Shown here piece after piece: positions 1 to 5,927 of a stretch of DNA of 8,333 nucleotides (position 1 is its first letter; each line of letters begins with the position of its first letter). Origin of the DNA: Granulicella sp. UBA5172 (GTDB lineage Bacteria > Acidobacteriota > Terriglobia > Terriglobales > Acidobacteriaceae); NCBI GenBank assembly GCA_002413385.1, contig DHWW01000327.1, positions 265 to 8,597 of the forward strand, in the 5' to 3' direction. Made by a program: the position numbers and the translations under genes. The notes beneath the pieces were generated by a model. That model made no database searches, was not told where the DNA came from, and saw nothing but the letters and a program-made list of their open reading frames with translations.

Positions 1-101
1 ATCAGAGCAACGACCAGAGCATACTCGACCAGATCCTGGCCTTCTTCCTGCGACAATAGGTTCTGAAACTTAAGATACAGTCCCTGCAAAGTGTTTATCA
101 T
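1..101 (-). CDS. flp: Flp-type (type IVb) major pilin, N-terminal part
   Basis: Partial gene: 33 complete codons, with the C-terminus beyond the left edge; too short to appear in a routine ORF scan. Translation begins MINTLQGLYLKFQNLLSQ and continues EEGQDLVEYALVVAL. This is the classic Flp prepilin layout: a hydrophilic leader of 21 residues, cleavage expected between Gly21 and Gln22, Glu at +5 and Tyr at +6 (the Glu-Tyr pair typical of Flp pilins), then the start of the hydrophobic helix. After processing by a TadV/CpaA-type peptidase (not in the window), the pilin would be polymerised by the TadA/B/C motor. A GGAG Shine-Dalgarno sequence lies 8 nt before the ATG. It follows the DUF192 gene across a 289-bp gap that contains a candidate promoter, so it is probably transcribed on its own, as expected for an abundant structural subunit. 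Confidence 0.93.
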   Translation of the reverse strand, partial: MINTLQGLYLKFQNLLSQEEGQDLVEYALVVAL

Positions 102-124
102 TGTGTTTTCTCCAGCGTAAGTTA

Positions 125-145
125 GATTCCCAGAGAATCACTGGG
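125..145 (-). repeat. Two mutually exclusive small hairpins in the flp leader
   Basis: Two short inverted repeats share bases: GATTC-CCAGA-GAATC (125-139) and CCCAG-AGAATCA-CTGGG (129-145). They cannot form together. They lie 24-44 nt upstream of the flp start codon, inside the leader expected from the candidate promoter. The stems are only 5 bp, so they may be chance. A role in flp mRNA stability or translation is inference only. Confidence 0.3.
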
Positions 146-158
146 TCACCCTGTATCT

Positions 159-174
159 AGCACGTTGCGAACCA
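159..174 (-). promoter_or_regulatory. Candidate sigma-54 (RpoN) promoter for flp
   Basis: The minus strand reads TGGTTCGCAACGTGCT. Against the RpoN consensus TGGCACG-N4-TTGCW it matches 9 of 12 defined positions and keeps the diagnostic GG-N10-GC spacing. A start site about 12 nt after the GC would give a leader of roughly 47 nt before the flp ATG. A weaker sigma-70 reading of the same stretch (a TTGAAG/TTTGAA-like -35 and TAGATA) cannot be excluded. The similar geometry of the site before cpaB is the main support. Confidence 0.38.
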
Positions 175-179
175 CTTCA

Positions 180-195
180 AAAATCGCTTGATTTT
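180..195. repeat. AT-rich palindrome next to the candidate flp promoter
   Basis: Perfect 6-bp inverted repeat AAAATC-GCTT-GATTTT, ending 5 bp upstream of the -24 box of the candidate flp promoter. It could be an operator or an AT-rich upstream element. Activators of sigma-54 usually bind further upstream, so a repressor or nucleoid-protein site would be as likely. No known regulator motif is recognised. Confidence 0.35.
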
Positions 196-390
196 ACGAT
201 GAATCAGCAGGTTACGAGTAGCACGGTGCATGACGGTGTGAACGATCGTATACAGGGCTGGCTAGAGAGGCATACCTGTCGTATACATGTCCAGCGAAAG
301 AGCAGGAGTCATCGCGCAACACGTCTGCCACAAATGGCATTAACGCTACCCATTGCTCTATTGACCCACCCTCAAAATTATAGGTAGCAC

Positions 391-816
391 TTATGTGAAG
401 AACTCAAGACTAAGACTGTCTCCGGGTCTTGTCTGCGTGTCGCGTATCGTACCCGAGGCAAGTTCGATCACAGAGTGCGCGGAGAGACATACCGACAGCC
501 TCCGTGGAGGCACATCGTTGCGGACTTTTATGATTCGGTGGCTGCGGTCCAGATAGACGAGATCGATCGGGAATTGCATGCCGAAGGTGTGTACGGCTTC
601 ACAGGGGACTATCCACAGACCTTCGCCAGGAGAAAGCCGCTCGCGCCCCAGCAGACCCCTTCTACGCGTTGCGCCTTTGTTGGCGACTACCACGTTGCTG
701 GCGAGCAGGGTCTGGCGAGTGACGTTCGAGACCCGTACGCGAGTGTCAGGTGTTGGCCTGCGGTGTTGAGTGAGGCGGCCCAGCAGGTCTGAGAATATCC
801 GGCGCGGTAGATTCAT
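391..816 (-). CDS. Stand-alone DUF192 family protein of the tad cluster
   Basis: 141 residues, matching the DUF192 fold over most of the length. Visible landmarks are a beta-strand entry around residues 26-45, RRGLLGR (52-58), GEGLWIVPC (64-72), HTFGMQFPIDLVYLD (76-90), IIKV (95-98), and a closing section with ASGTI (120-124) and QTRPGDSLSLEF (128-139). Its biochemical role is unknown to me. DUF192 genes are known companions of some tad clusters. Many DUF192 proteins carry a signal peptide, but this one has a basic, non-hydrophobic N-terminus (residues 1-30), so it looks cytoplasmic. It starts 90 nt after the secretin stop codon and precedes flp, so a role in pilin handling or pilus biogenesis is plausible inference. 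The only in-frame start is ATG at 816. The AAAGGA Shine-Dalgarno sequence is better spaced for a four-codon minicistron whose stop overlaps this ATG. Confidence 0.85.
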   Translation of the reverse strand: MNLPRRIFSDLLGRLTQHRRPTPDTRVRVSNVTRQTLLASNVVVANKGATRRRGLLGRERLSPGEGLWIVPCEAVHTFGMQFPIDLVYLDRSHRIIKVRNDVPPRRLSVCLSAHSVIELASGTIRDTQTRPGDSLSLEFFT

Positions 817-827
817 CGGGTGGGCAT
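813..827 (-). promoter_or_regulatory. Possible leader minicistron (MPTR) coupled to the DUF192 start
   Basis: An AAAGGA Shine-Dalgarno sequence (831-836) sits 3 nt before an ATG at 827 that reads ATG CCC ACC CGA TGA. Its stop overlaps the DUF192 start codon as ATGA. From the Shine-Dalgarno sequence to the DUF192 ATG is about 14 nt, which is long for direct initiation, so termination-reinitiation is possible. It may equally be chance. Confidence 0.25.
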
Positions 828-906
828 ACGTCCTTTCAGCAGCCAGTTCGTTTAACTACCCAGCGTCGCGATCTATGCGAACGGCAGCTTGCGTCTAACC
901 AGATAT

Positions 907-2463
907 CTACTGGGGTGCGGCTGGAGCGGACGACCCTCCACCATTGGCGCCAAAAGAACCCGAAGACGAGTTATCGATCGCCAGCGGCTTCTCCGGTCGC
1001 ATGCTCTTCATCAATTGCTCCACGGGCATCGTTGCCGGTGCGTGGGCTGGAGTCGTGCCAGCCGGTTTCGTGTCCGGAGTATGCATGGGGATGTCGGAGT
1101 TCGGCGGCAGAAACTTTTCCGGATGGGTCAAATGAGGCACGGGTGCGCCTACAGGCATGGGTTCTACGATTTCCGGCGTCACAATCACGATGAGCTCAGT
1201 ATTTGTCTTATTCTTCGAGATTGACTGGAAGAACTTGCCAAGAATTGGGATGTCTCCCAGAAAAGGTATCTTCTCGAAAGTCTCGGTGTCCCGATTGTCA
1301 AGCAGACCACCGATGGCAAAACTTTCGCCATCAGCCAGTTCGACCTCAGTTTTCACTTTCCGGACATCAATGGCGGGTACATTAAATCCCGAGACCTGCA
1401 CGGCATTCGCGAAGTCCAGCGAACTTACTTCGGGGGCAACCTGGAGGCGGATCGTTCCGCGGGGAGTAATGGTGGGAATGAAATTCAGGCGAATTCCGTA
1501 CTCTTTGAATTCAATCGTAACGGACGTGCCTGTGCCCCCCGACCCCTGAACGACTGGATACGGATATTCTCCGCCAGCGAGAAAGCTGCCTTCTTTGCCG
1601 TTCTGTGCGAGGATGTTGGGCTCAGCGAGAACCTGCACCAGGCCTTTCGTCTCCAAGGCTTGAATCGTTGCGCCCAGATTATGGCCCGGAAAGAACGCAA
1701 GGATGTTCAGCCCAGCCGACAAAGCCGCCGTAGCAGGCGTCCCCGAACTGGGGAGGCTAATCGATGGCGGCGAGAACTGTCCTGTTGAAACCCCACCCAC
1801 AGTATTTCCCATACCGGTACTGAACATGTTTATGCCGAGCTGATTGCTCCGGTTACGGTCGACGCTGGCAAAGATGACCTTGAGGAGAATCTGTGGCTCG
1901 GCGACAGGAACTTCGACATCCAGTAAATTGACGACCTTACTTGCGACTAAGGCAGAGACGATCTGCATGGCCCGATCCGAGTTGTTGAGATCCTTGACCG
2001 TGCCGCGGAGAAAAATAGCGCCGTTCTCGGAGCTGATATTAAGCGTTTGGCCGGGGAGATCCTGTATGAGTTCGCGACGTATCGCCTCCAGGTGGTCCTT
2101 TTCTATGTAGAGGCTGGAACGAACCGTGACCGTAACAAACTCCCGGCCGCCACCCTGCTCCCAAATAATCAGACTGGTTTCACCGGGCGCCTTGCCGCTC
2201 ACCAGTATCTCGGAGGGGCTCATGGCCGTGGCCACGGCGAAATCGCCGATGCCGACAGCCACCCGTCGCACGGGTAAAGCACAGTCGAGCACAATGGATT
2301 CACCCACTACAACGGAAAGTTCCTTCACCGTATCCAGCCTGTGGGAGCGGGCAGATTGTGAGTTGGGTATGGAAGTCTGAGCAGGCACAGACGAATCAGC
2401 ACAAATGCAAAATAACAACGCGCCGTAAAAGACGCCGACCCTAGAAACGTTCGCTCTTATCAT
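907..2463 (-). CDS. cpaC: Tad pilus outer-membrane secretin (CpaC/RcpA)
   Basis: 518 residues, the ring-forming channel through which the Flp pilus crosses the outer membrane. A signal peptide with a likely signal peptidase I site after Val-Pro-Ala28 is followed by a pilus-secretin N-terminal domain (about 44-116). A BON-like segment follows (about 118-186, including ENGAIFLRGTVKDL). The secretin domain (about 255-432) has the expected marks: VLAEPNILAQNGKEGSFLAGGE (split over 278-299), a Gly-rich gate segment near 306-313, and the closing IPFLGDIPILGKFF (399-412) with LIVIVTPEIV (424-433). An unusual Pro/Ser/Gly-rich tail of about 85 residues follows (434-518). The ATG overlaps the cpaB stop (ATGA, 4 bp), so the two genes are translationally coupled. 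That overlap and the signal peptide support this start. Confidence 0.95.
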   Translation of the reverse strand: MIRANVSRVGVFYGALLFCICADSSVPAQTSIPNSQSARSHRLDTVKELSVVVGESIVLDCALPVRRVAVGIGDFAVATAMSPSEILVSGKAPGETSLIIWEQGGGREFVTVTVRSSLYIEKDHLEAIRRELIQDLPGQTLNISSENGAIFLRGTVKDLNNSDRAMQIVSALVASKVVNLLDVEVPVAEPQILLKVIFASVDRNRSNQLGINMFSTGMGNTVGGVSTGQFSPPSISLPSSGTPATAALSAGLNILAFFPGHNLGATIQALETKGLVQVLAEPNILAQNGKEGSFLAGGEYPYPVVQGSGGTGTSVTIEFKEYGIRLNFIPTITPRGTIRLQVAPEVSSLDFANAVQVSGFNVPAIDVRKVKTEVELADGESFAIGGLLDNRDTETFEKIPFLGDIPILGKFFQSISKNKTNTELIVIVTPEIVEPMPVGAPVPHLTHPEKFLPPNSDIPMHTPDTKPAGTTPAHAPATMPVEQLMKSMRPEKPLAIDNSSSGSFGANGGGSSAPAAPQ

Positions 2464-3311
2464 TTTCCCCCAGGAGCAGCAAATCGTTGTTCGCTTCGCT
2501 GCAATCCATTGAATACTTCAACCGAATTGAACCTTGGTGCGGTTCGCATTGCACCGTTGGAGCCAGCGGCAGAATGCCGTTGTGGCGCGACTTCTTTGTT
2601 ATCCGCAAAGAGCGTAGACATGGCGGTTCCAGGAATCTGAACAATCTGTGTATCCAGCGGATTGCGCAGCACGAGCTGGATATGCGCCTGGCTGCTTGCC
2701 AGACTGAGAACCTCGGCCTGCTCCGGCGATACCAGCAGATTGACTACCTGGACCTGCTGCGGCTTGCCTCCCGCGTCCTTTTGAAAATCCGTGCCTGCGG
2801 AGAGCACCTCGATGTTCTGAAGGAGTGTCTTCACTTCAGTCCCCTCACTCGAGTTCGGTAGGCCGGGAGGGTTACCCGAAATCAAGACATCCACGCGCAT
2901 TCCCGGAGTAACGAATCCAGCCACGCCCACGACCTCATCGACCTTGACGGCACAGGCTCTCATCCCCTGACGAATGGTGGCTGCCAACCCACCACCGGAG
3001 CCGACAGGTGCCAGACGGTTGTCCACGATGGGTTCGCCTTGATAGAGGTCGGAGATCACGCCACGGCCTATGGCATCCTCAGCCTTCAGAAGGGCACCCT
3101 TGGGAATCGATCCTGCGATCTCGATCGTCGTCAGATTACCAGCGGTGAGAATGGTTCCTAGCTTGATATCCTCAGCAGCCGCAATCACGCGAGTGGTACT
3201 TTGCTGGTGTGTCATTCCTATGCGATTGCCCACCACACGAAAGACGAGATAGGCGCAGCCGGCGGCAACGACGAAAGCACAGAGAAGGATGGTCATGACT
3301 CTTTTATTCAT
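2460..3311 (-). CDS. cpaB: Tad pilus assembly protein CpaB/RcpC
   Basis: 283 residues. One N-terminal membrane segment (about 7-28) anchors a periplasmic protein with a SAF-like domain (about 41-102: RVIAAAEDIKLGTILTAGNL, then the KGALL and GRGV steps and GEPIVDNRL). An RcpC/OB-type region follows (about 111-222), with GMRACAVKVDEVVGVAGFV, PGMRVDVLI and the IEVLSAG and VSPEQAEVLSLAS segments. The family is known to work beside the secretin, and some members bind peptidoglycan or stabilise the channel. A variable polar tail (about 235-283) is not explained by the family. An AGGA Shine-Dalgarno sequence lies 6 nt before the ATG. It is the first gene of the cpaB-cpaC unit, with a sigma-54-like promoter about 55 nt upstream, and overlaps cpaC by 4 bp. 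Confidence 0.94.
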   Translation of the reverse strand: MNKRVMTILLCAFVVAAGCAYLVFRVVGNRIGMTHQQSTTRVIAAAEDIKLGTILTAGNLTTIEIAGSIPKGALLKAEDAIGRGVISDLYQGEPIVDNRLAPVGSGGGLAATIRQGMRACAVKVDEVVGVAGFVTPGMRVDVLISGNPPGLPNSSEGTEVKTLLQNIEVLSAGTDFQKDAGGKPQQVQVVNLLVSPEQAEVLSLASSQAHIQLVLRNPLDTQIVQIPGTAMSTLFADNKEVAPQRHSAAGSNGAMRTAPRFNSVEVFNGLQRSEQRFAAPGGK

Positions 3312-3364
3312 TCAGAATCCTGTGGAAGGGGCTATGAGGACAGTTTCGCTCTTCACCCTTTGAT

Positions 3365-3380
3365 GGCAATTACCAAGCCA
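3365..3380 (-). promoter_or_regulatory. Candidate sigma-54 (RpoN) promoter for cpaB-cpaC
   Basis: The minus strand reads TGGCTTGGTAATTGCC: TGGC and TTGC intact, GG-N10-GC spacing exact, 9 of 12 defined consensus positions matched. The distance from the -12 GC to the cpaB ATG (55 nt) is close to that of the flp candidate (59 nt), giving a predicted leader of about 43 nt. The terminator-like hairpin after the upstream pseudopilin gene also argues for a new promoter here. No activator-binding repeat is obvious upstream. Confidence 0.45.
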
Positions 3381-3543
3381 AAGGGTCGAGGATTCATATC
3401 ACTGTTAAATCATGGACTTAGAGGTCAACGTGCCAGGCAGGTGTCAACTTGCGTATACCAGCCGGAGTTCCGGTGTAACCGCATAGACAGGTTCAGACTC
3501 GTGCCGCTTCAATGCCGCAGGCAAAGAATAGGACTGAACGCGT

Positions 3544-3578
3544 TTCAACTTCAACAAGTCAAGCTCCGCCAAGTTGAA
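3544..3578. repeat. 8-bp inverted repeat upstream of cpaB
   Basis: Perfect arms TTCAACTT (3544-3551) and AAGTTGAA (3571-3578) around a 19-nt spacer. The repeat sits directly after the terminator-like hairpin in transcription order. It could be part of the 3' end structure or a dyad operator; its function is unknown. Confidence 0.4.
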
Positions 3579-3615
3579 TGAAAATCGAAACGGGCTGCTA
3601 CTGATTATCCCGTTT
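3579..3615 (-). terminator. Possible rho-independent terminator after the second tadE
   Basis: On the minus strand AAACGGG (arm 3609-3615) and CCCGTTT (arm 3588-3594) form a 7-bp stem around a 14-nt loop, followed by CGATTTTCATT. The T-run is short and the loop large, so termination may be partial. It sits 25 nt after the pseudopilin stop codon. Confidence 0.42.
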
Positions 3616-3639
3616 GAGCTGAAATGCAAAGCCCAGCTT

Positions 3640-4173
3640 TTATTGAGAAATCACCATCTCAGACGTGCTTGTCATATTCAGCTTGCTGGAGGGCACAAAT
3701 GGGATTGACAACGGAAATAGATATTGCACCGTTACCTCAACCAGATTTCCTGGATTGTTGCAAGGCGTAGACGACGGGGTACAACTTGTCCCCGTAACGG
3801 GCCATGTCGTAGTCACTGTTATGGCCGAGGGATTGATACCGGGATAGCCCAACCCCCGAACATAATTCTGAACATCCGGGGCCAAGGCCGGGGCCGGGCA
3901 CGCAGAGTTGGAACTGTTGCAGGATGACCCTCGAACGATAGCATAGCGAGTTCCCTCTCGCGCGGCTTCGGAAGTAAAGTGATAGGCATAAAGAGCCAAG
4001 CTGATTTCTATAATGCCGATAACCAAGGTAAACAGAATAGTGGCAGACAGTGCGGTCTCCACTACCGTCGCCCCATCTTCGCTAGAAGCGCGATGCCGCT
4101 TTGGATTATTCTGCGCGACGTATCCGCACTCATGAGGAGGCGAATCTGATTTTGGATGCACGTATTGTTTCAC
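3640..4173 (-). CDS. TadE-type pseudopilin (second copy; TadE/TadF position)
   Basis: 177 residues with the proposed GTG start at 4173, preceded 11 nt upstream by GGGAGG (4185-4190). No in-frame ATG fits. Another GTG at 4215 overlaps the upstream stop codon (TAGTG) and would add 14 residues, so the start is uncertain. A polar leader ends at Glu-Asp-Gly34. The mature part would begin ATVVE, with Glu at +5, followed by one transmembrane helix (about 40-62) and the conserved EAAREGTRYAIVRG (69-82). This is the TadE minor-pseudopilin pattern and a predicted TadV substrate. The ectodomain has four cysteines (85, 92, 131, 138) that could form disulfides. It lies just downstream of another tadE-like gene, and the pair probably fills the TadE and TadF roles. 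It ends the tadG-tadE-tadE unit, before a terminator-like hairpin. Confidence 0.86.
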   Translation of the reverse strand: MKQYVHPKSDSPPHECGYVAQNNPKRHRASSEDGATVVETALSATILFTLVIGIIEISLALYAYHFTSEAAREGTRYAIVRGSSCNSSNSACPAPALAPDVQNYVRGLGYPGINPSAITVTTTWPVTGTSCTPSSTPCNNPGNLVEVTVQYLFPLSIPFVPSSKLNMTSTSEMVISQ

Positions 4174-4214
4174 TGCCTGATCAACCTCCCGCCGAGATGC
4201 ATTCCCATGGGCCA

Positions 4215-4721
4215 CTACTGTTCCACCCTCATCGTTGCCTGACCCTGCAGGGTGAAGGTTTTTGGGAGTCCTGGGCAATAAAACAGAGGGTTCACAACAG
4301 CGGAAGTATTCACTTGAACATATTCGAGAATACGGGCGGTACAGTTTGCGGCCGCATTGGCACAAGTGATAGACGTTCCGTTAGAGCAAACGCAGAAATT
4401 GCTTGCGGTCGCCTGCAGTGAAGTAATATTTGACCCATCATTGGCAGCTGCCTGCGCCATACCGCTTATATCCATTGCCGTGATACGGTTCTGCGCTCCA
4501 TACTGAATTCCAGCGCGCGCGGCATTGGAAACTTCTATGGAAGCATACGCCAGACGCGCGAACTCGGCTGCTCCTATCAGCAGCAAGACAAATATTGGCA
4601 TGACGAGAGCGAGTTCTACCAAGGCTTGTCCGCCCTCATTGTGGATGAATGTGTGGCGCACAGACCTGCCAGCCCGCTGATCTCTGCAATCGTGTGAATT
4701 TTTTGGCGTCGCGTGTTTCAT
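4215..4721 (-). CDS. tadE: TadE-type pseudopilin (first copy)
   Basis: 168 residues. A basic leader ends at Gly-Gly31, followed by QALVELALVMPIFVLLLIG (32-50). The predicted cleavage is Gly31|Gln32 with Glu36 at +5, then one membrane helix. AEFARLAYASIEVSNAARAG (52-71) is a typical TadE continuation. TadE proteins are minor pseudopilins needed for Flp pilus assembly. The C-terminal part is cysteine-rich (110, 112, 120, 127, 149), with a CVC pair, suggesting disulfide bonding in the periplasm. The ATG lies 3 nt after the tadG stop, with a weak GGTGGA-like Shine-Dalgarno sequence inside the tadG end, so translation is probably coupled. The next pseudopilin starts close to, or overlaps, this stop. 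Confidence 0.9.
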   Translation of the reverse strand: MKHATPKNSHDCRDQRAGRSVRHTFIHNEGGQALVELALVMPIFVLLLIGAAEFARLAYASIEVSNAARAGIQYGAQNRITAMDISGMAQAAANDGSNITSLQATASNFCVCSNGTSITCANAAANCTARILEYVQVNTSAVVNPLFYCPGLPKTFTLQGQATMRVEQ

Positions 4722-4724
4722 ATT

Positions 4725-5927
4725 TCATTCCACCAGTCTTGCAGATGTAAGTGGAGTCGATGGGTTGACAATGGCGTAATTGTTTAAGGTACTGCCACCT
4801 GTAAACGTAAGTGAACCGGCAATGACGGATGCATAGACTTGAGAACTGCTGCCACCAGTTAGCGTCAGACCTGCTTTTGGAAAGTAGAGAATCCCTTGGA
4901 GAGTTGAGCCGGCACCGCCTGCAATCGTTGCCGCGTTCGTGTTACTTCGATCCTCATAAAACAGGAATCCGTCGTAAGTTCCGCTGGTAGGGGCCGTAAG
5001 GTTAAGCGTTCCTCCGCCGCTAATAGACACAGAGGCACCGCTGGGTAGGTAGAAGGTGACGCCTGCTCCTGTAGCAGTCGAGCCGCCTGAGATGGAGAAG
5101 GCTCCATTGATTATGTAAACACCGGAGTTGAATGTAACCGAAGCTCCACCGCCGATGGTAAGACCGTTGTAACATACCGTGGTGCCACTCGACCCCAGCG
5201 TGAATGTTTTACCAGCACCACTTAGATTGGGGTCGGCCAGGCACGATGATGTGCTGAAAGATGGCGGCTGCATAAATGCCAATGGGTCGCTCACAGTGGC
5301 AATTCCGGTGACTGGGGTGGGTGTCATTTGACCAGAGCCTGAATAGCCGCCAACTATGCCGATGGTGCTTGCGCTAAGTGTGGATCCAGTCCCGCTGACC
5401 GTCAATGCCGTGCTGCTGCTGGAATCGTCAATAAGCCCGCATCCCGGTATCTGCACGACGGCTCCGCCGCTTACCGTAACATCCGTACCCGAGGGATTCA
5501 ACGCATAGACGCAATTTTGATTAGGATACATAGTCCCGACGGCTCTGGCGCTCACCGTCACTGCGCTCCTGCCGAATACGTTCATGAAATACGTCGACTG
5601 GCTCTGGGAGACAATTACTTCAACATAACTTGAGCTTCCCGCGTGCGGGCCGGACAGCGGCGGGCGATTGACTGTGACCGTAGCTCCTTTTGTCCCGTTC
5701 GTCACCCCGTTGCGTGCCGCGTCTGCCTGAGCTGCCGCCGTTACATCTCCATAATTGACTTCTTCCGCACCAGCGATGGCTCCGCTGTCGGCCGCCGTCT
5801 GCATCACCCTTCTTGCATGGAACAGTAAACCAACGTCCACTGCGAGCGCCACAAATCCGAGCAATAAGGCCATGGACAAAGCTGCGAGTATTAAGGTTTG
5901 ACCGCTCTCGTCATGTAGCATTTTCAT
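4725..5927 (-). CDS. tadG: TadG-like pilus assembly protein with beta-repeat ectodomain
   Basis: 400 residues from the ATG at 5927. An ATG two codons later (5921) has a well-spaced AAGGG and is nearly as likely; an upstream GTG at 5951 has no usable Shine-Dalgarno sequence. The N-terminus is a TadG-type segment: DESGQTLIL (6-14), a membrane helix to about 36, then ARRVMQTAADSGAIAGAEEV (38-57). The +5 residue after Gly9|Gln10 is Leu14, not Glu, so it is probably a membrane-anchored protein, not a processed pilin. From about residue 135 the protein is a long Gly/Ser/Thr/Val-rich series of short strands (for example GGGASVTF, GGSTATGAGVTFYLPSG, SISGGGTLNL), suggesting a beta-solenoid. It has four cysteines (139, 163, 229, 252). 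I see no von Willebrand A motif, unlike some TadG proteins. It follows the PilZ gene after 93 nt and is coupled to tadE. An adhesive or surface-contact role is inference. Confidence 0.85.
   Translation of the reverse strand: MKMLHDESGQTLILAALSMALLLGFVALAVDVGLLFHARRVMQTAADSGAIAGAEEVNYGDVTAAAQADAARNGVTNGTKGATVTVNRPPLSGPHAGSSSYVEVIVSQSQSTYFMNVFGRSAVTVSARAVGTMYPNQNCVYALNPSGTDVTVSGGAVVQIPGCGLIDDSSSSTALTVSGTGSTLSASTIGIVGGYSGSGQMTPTPVTGIATVSDPLAFMQPPSFSTSSCLADPNLSGAGKTFTLGSSGTTVCYNGLTIGGGASVTFNSGVYIINGAFSISGGSTATGAGVTFYLPSGASVSISGGGTLNLTAPTSGTYDGFLFYEDRSNTNAATIAGGAGSTLQGILYFPKAGLTLTGGSSSQVYASVIAGSLTFTGGSTLNNYAIVNPSTPLTSARLVE

Larger units (their letters stand above)
102..390. other. Intergenic region between the DUF192 gene and flp
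   Basis: No convincing gene in 289 bp. Besides the elements listed separately, it holds: an exact TATAAT on the minus strand (377-382), just after the DUF192 stop, with only a poor TTGAGT -35 at 19-bp spacing; a small TGCCA/TGGCA inverted repeat (326-339); and an imperfect inverted repeat GTATACAGG / CCTG-TC-GTATAC (248-286), which also gives two direct copies of CGTATACA. No strong rho-independent terminator is visible after the DUF192 gene. A 62-codon plus-strand frame here (199-387) has no ribosome-binding site and no pilus-like features. Confidence 0.6.
3312..3639. other. Intergenic region upstream of cpaB
   Basis: 328 bp without a convincing gene. Read towards cpaB it holds a terminator-like hairpin, a 19-nt-loop inverted repeat, two GTTGAC copies around 3430-3450 (one part of an exact TTGACA, but no matching -10), and the sigma-54-like element. 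The one minus-strand frame (3444-3629) starts with TTG, has no Shine-Dalgarno sequence and resembles nothing I know, so it is not called. Confidence 0.6.

Noticed and set aside
377..382. Exact TATAAT on the minus strand just after the DUF192 stop
   Set aside because: The only -35-like match (TTGAGT) is 19 bp away and inside the DUF192 gene, and it would give a leader of about 270 nt. Kept only as a note.
199..387. 62-codon plus-strand frame in the flp upstream gap
   Set aside because: No Shine-Dalgarno sequence, no recognisable domain, opposite to every other gene, and it runs across the promoter region of flp.
1157..1549. 130-codon plus-strand frame opposite the secretin gene, and similar long plus-strand frames
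   Set aside because: Each lies entirely inside a confidently identified minus-strand gene and has no domain or ribosome-binding support, so these are antisense shadows.
3430..3446. Perfect TGGCACG (-24-like) box on the minus strand upstream of cpaB
   Set aside because: The matching -12 position reads CCTCT instead of TTGCW, so the GG-N10-GC rule fails. The exact TTGACA nearby also lacks a -10 at 16-18 bp.
3444..3629. 61-codon minus-strand frame between tadE and cpaB
   Set aside because: It begins with TTG without a ribosome-binding site, runs through the terminator-like stem and the inverted repeat, and the product resembles nothing in pilus systems.
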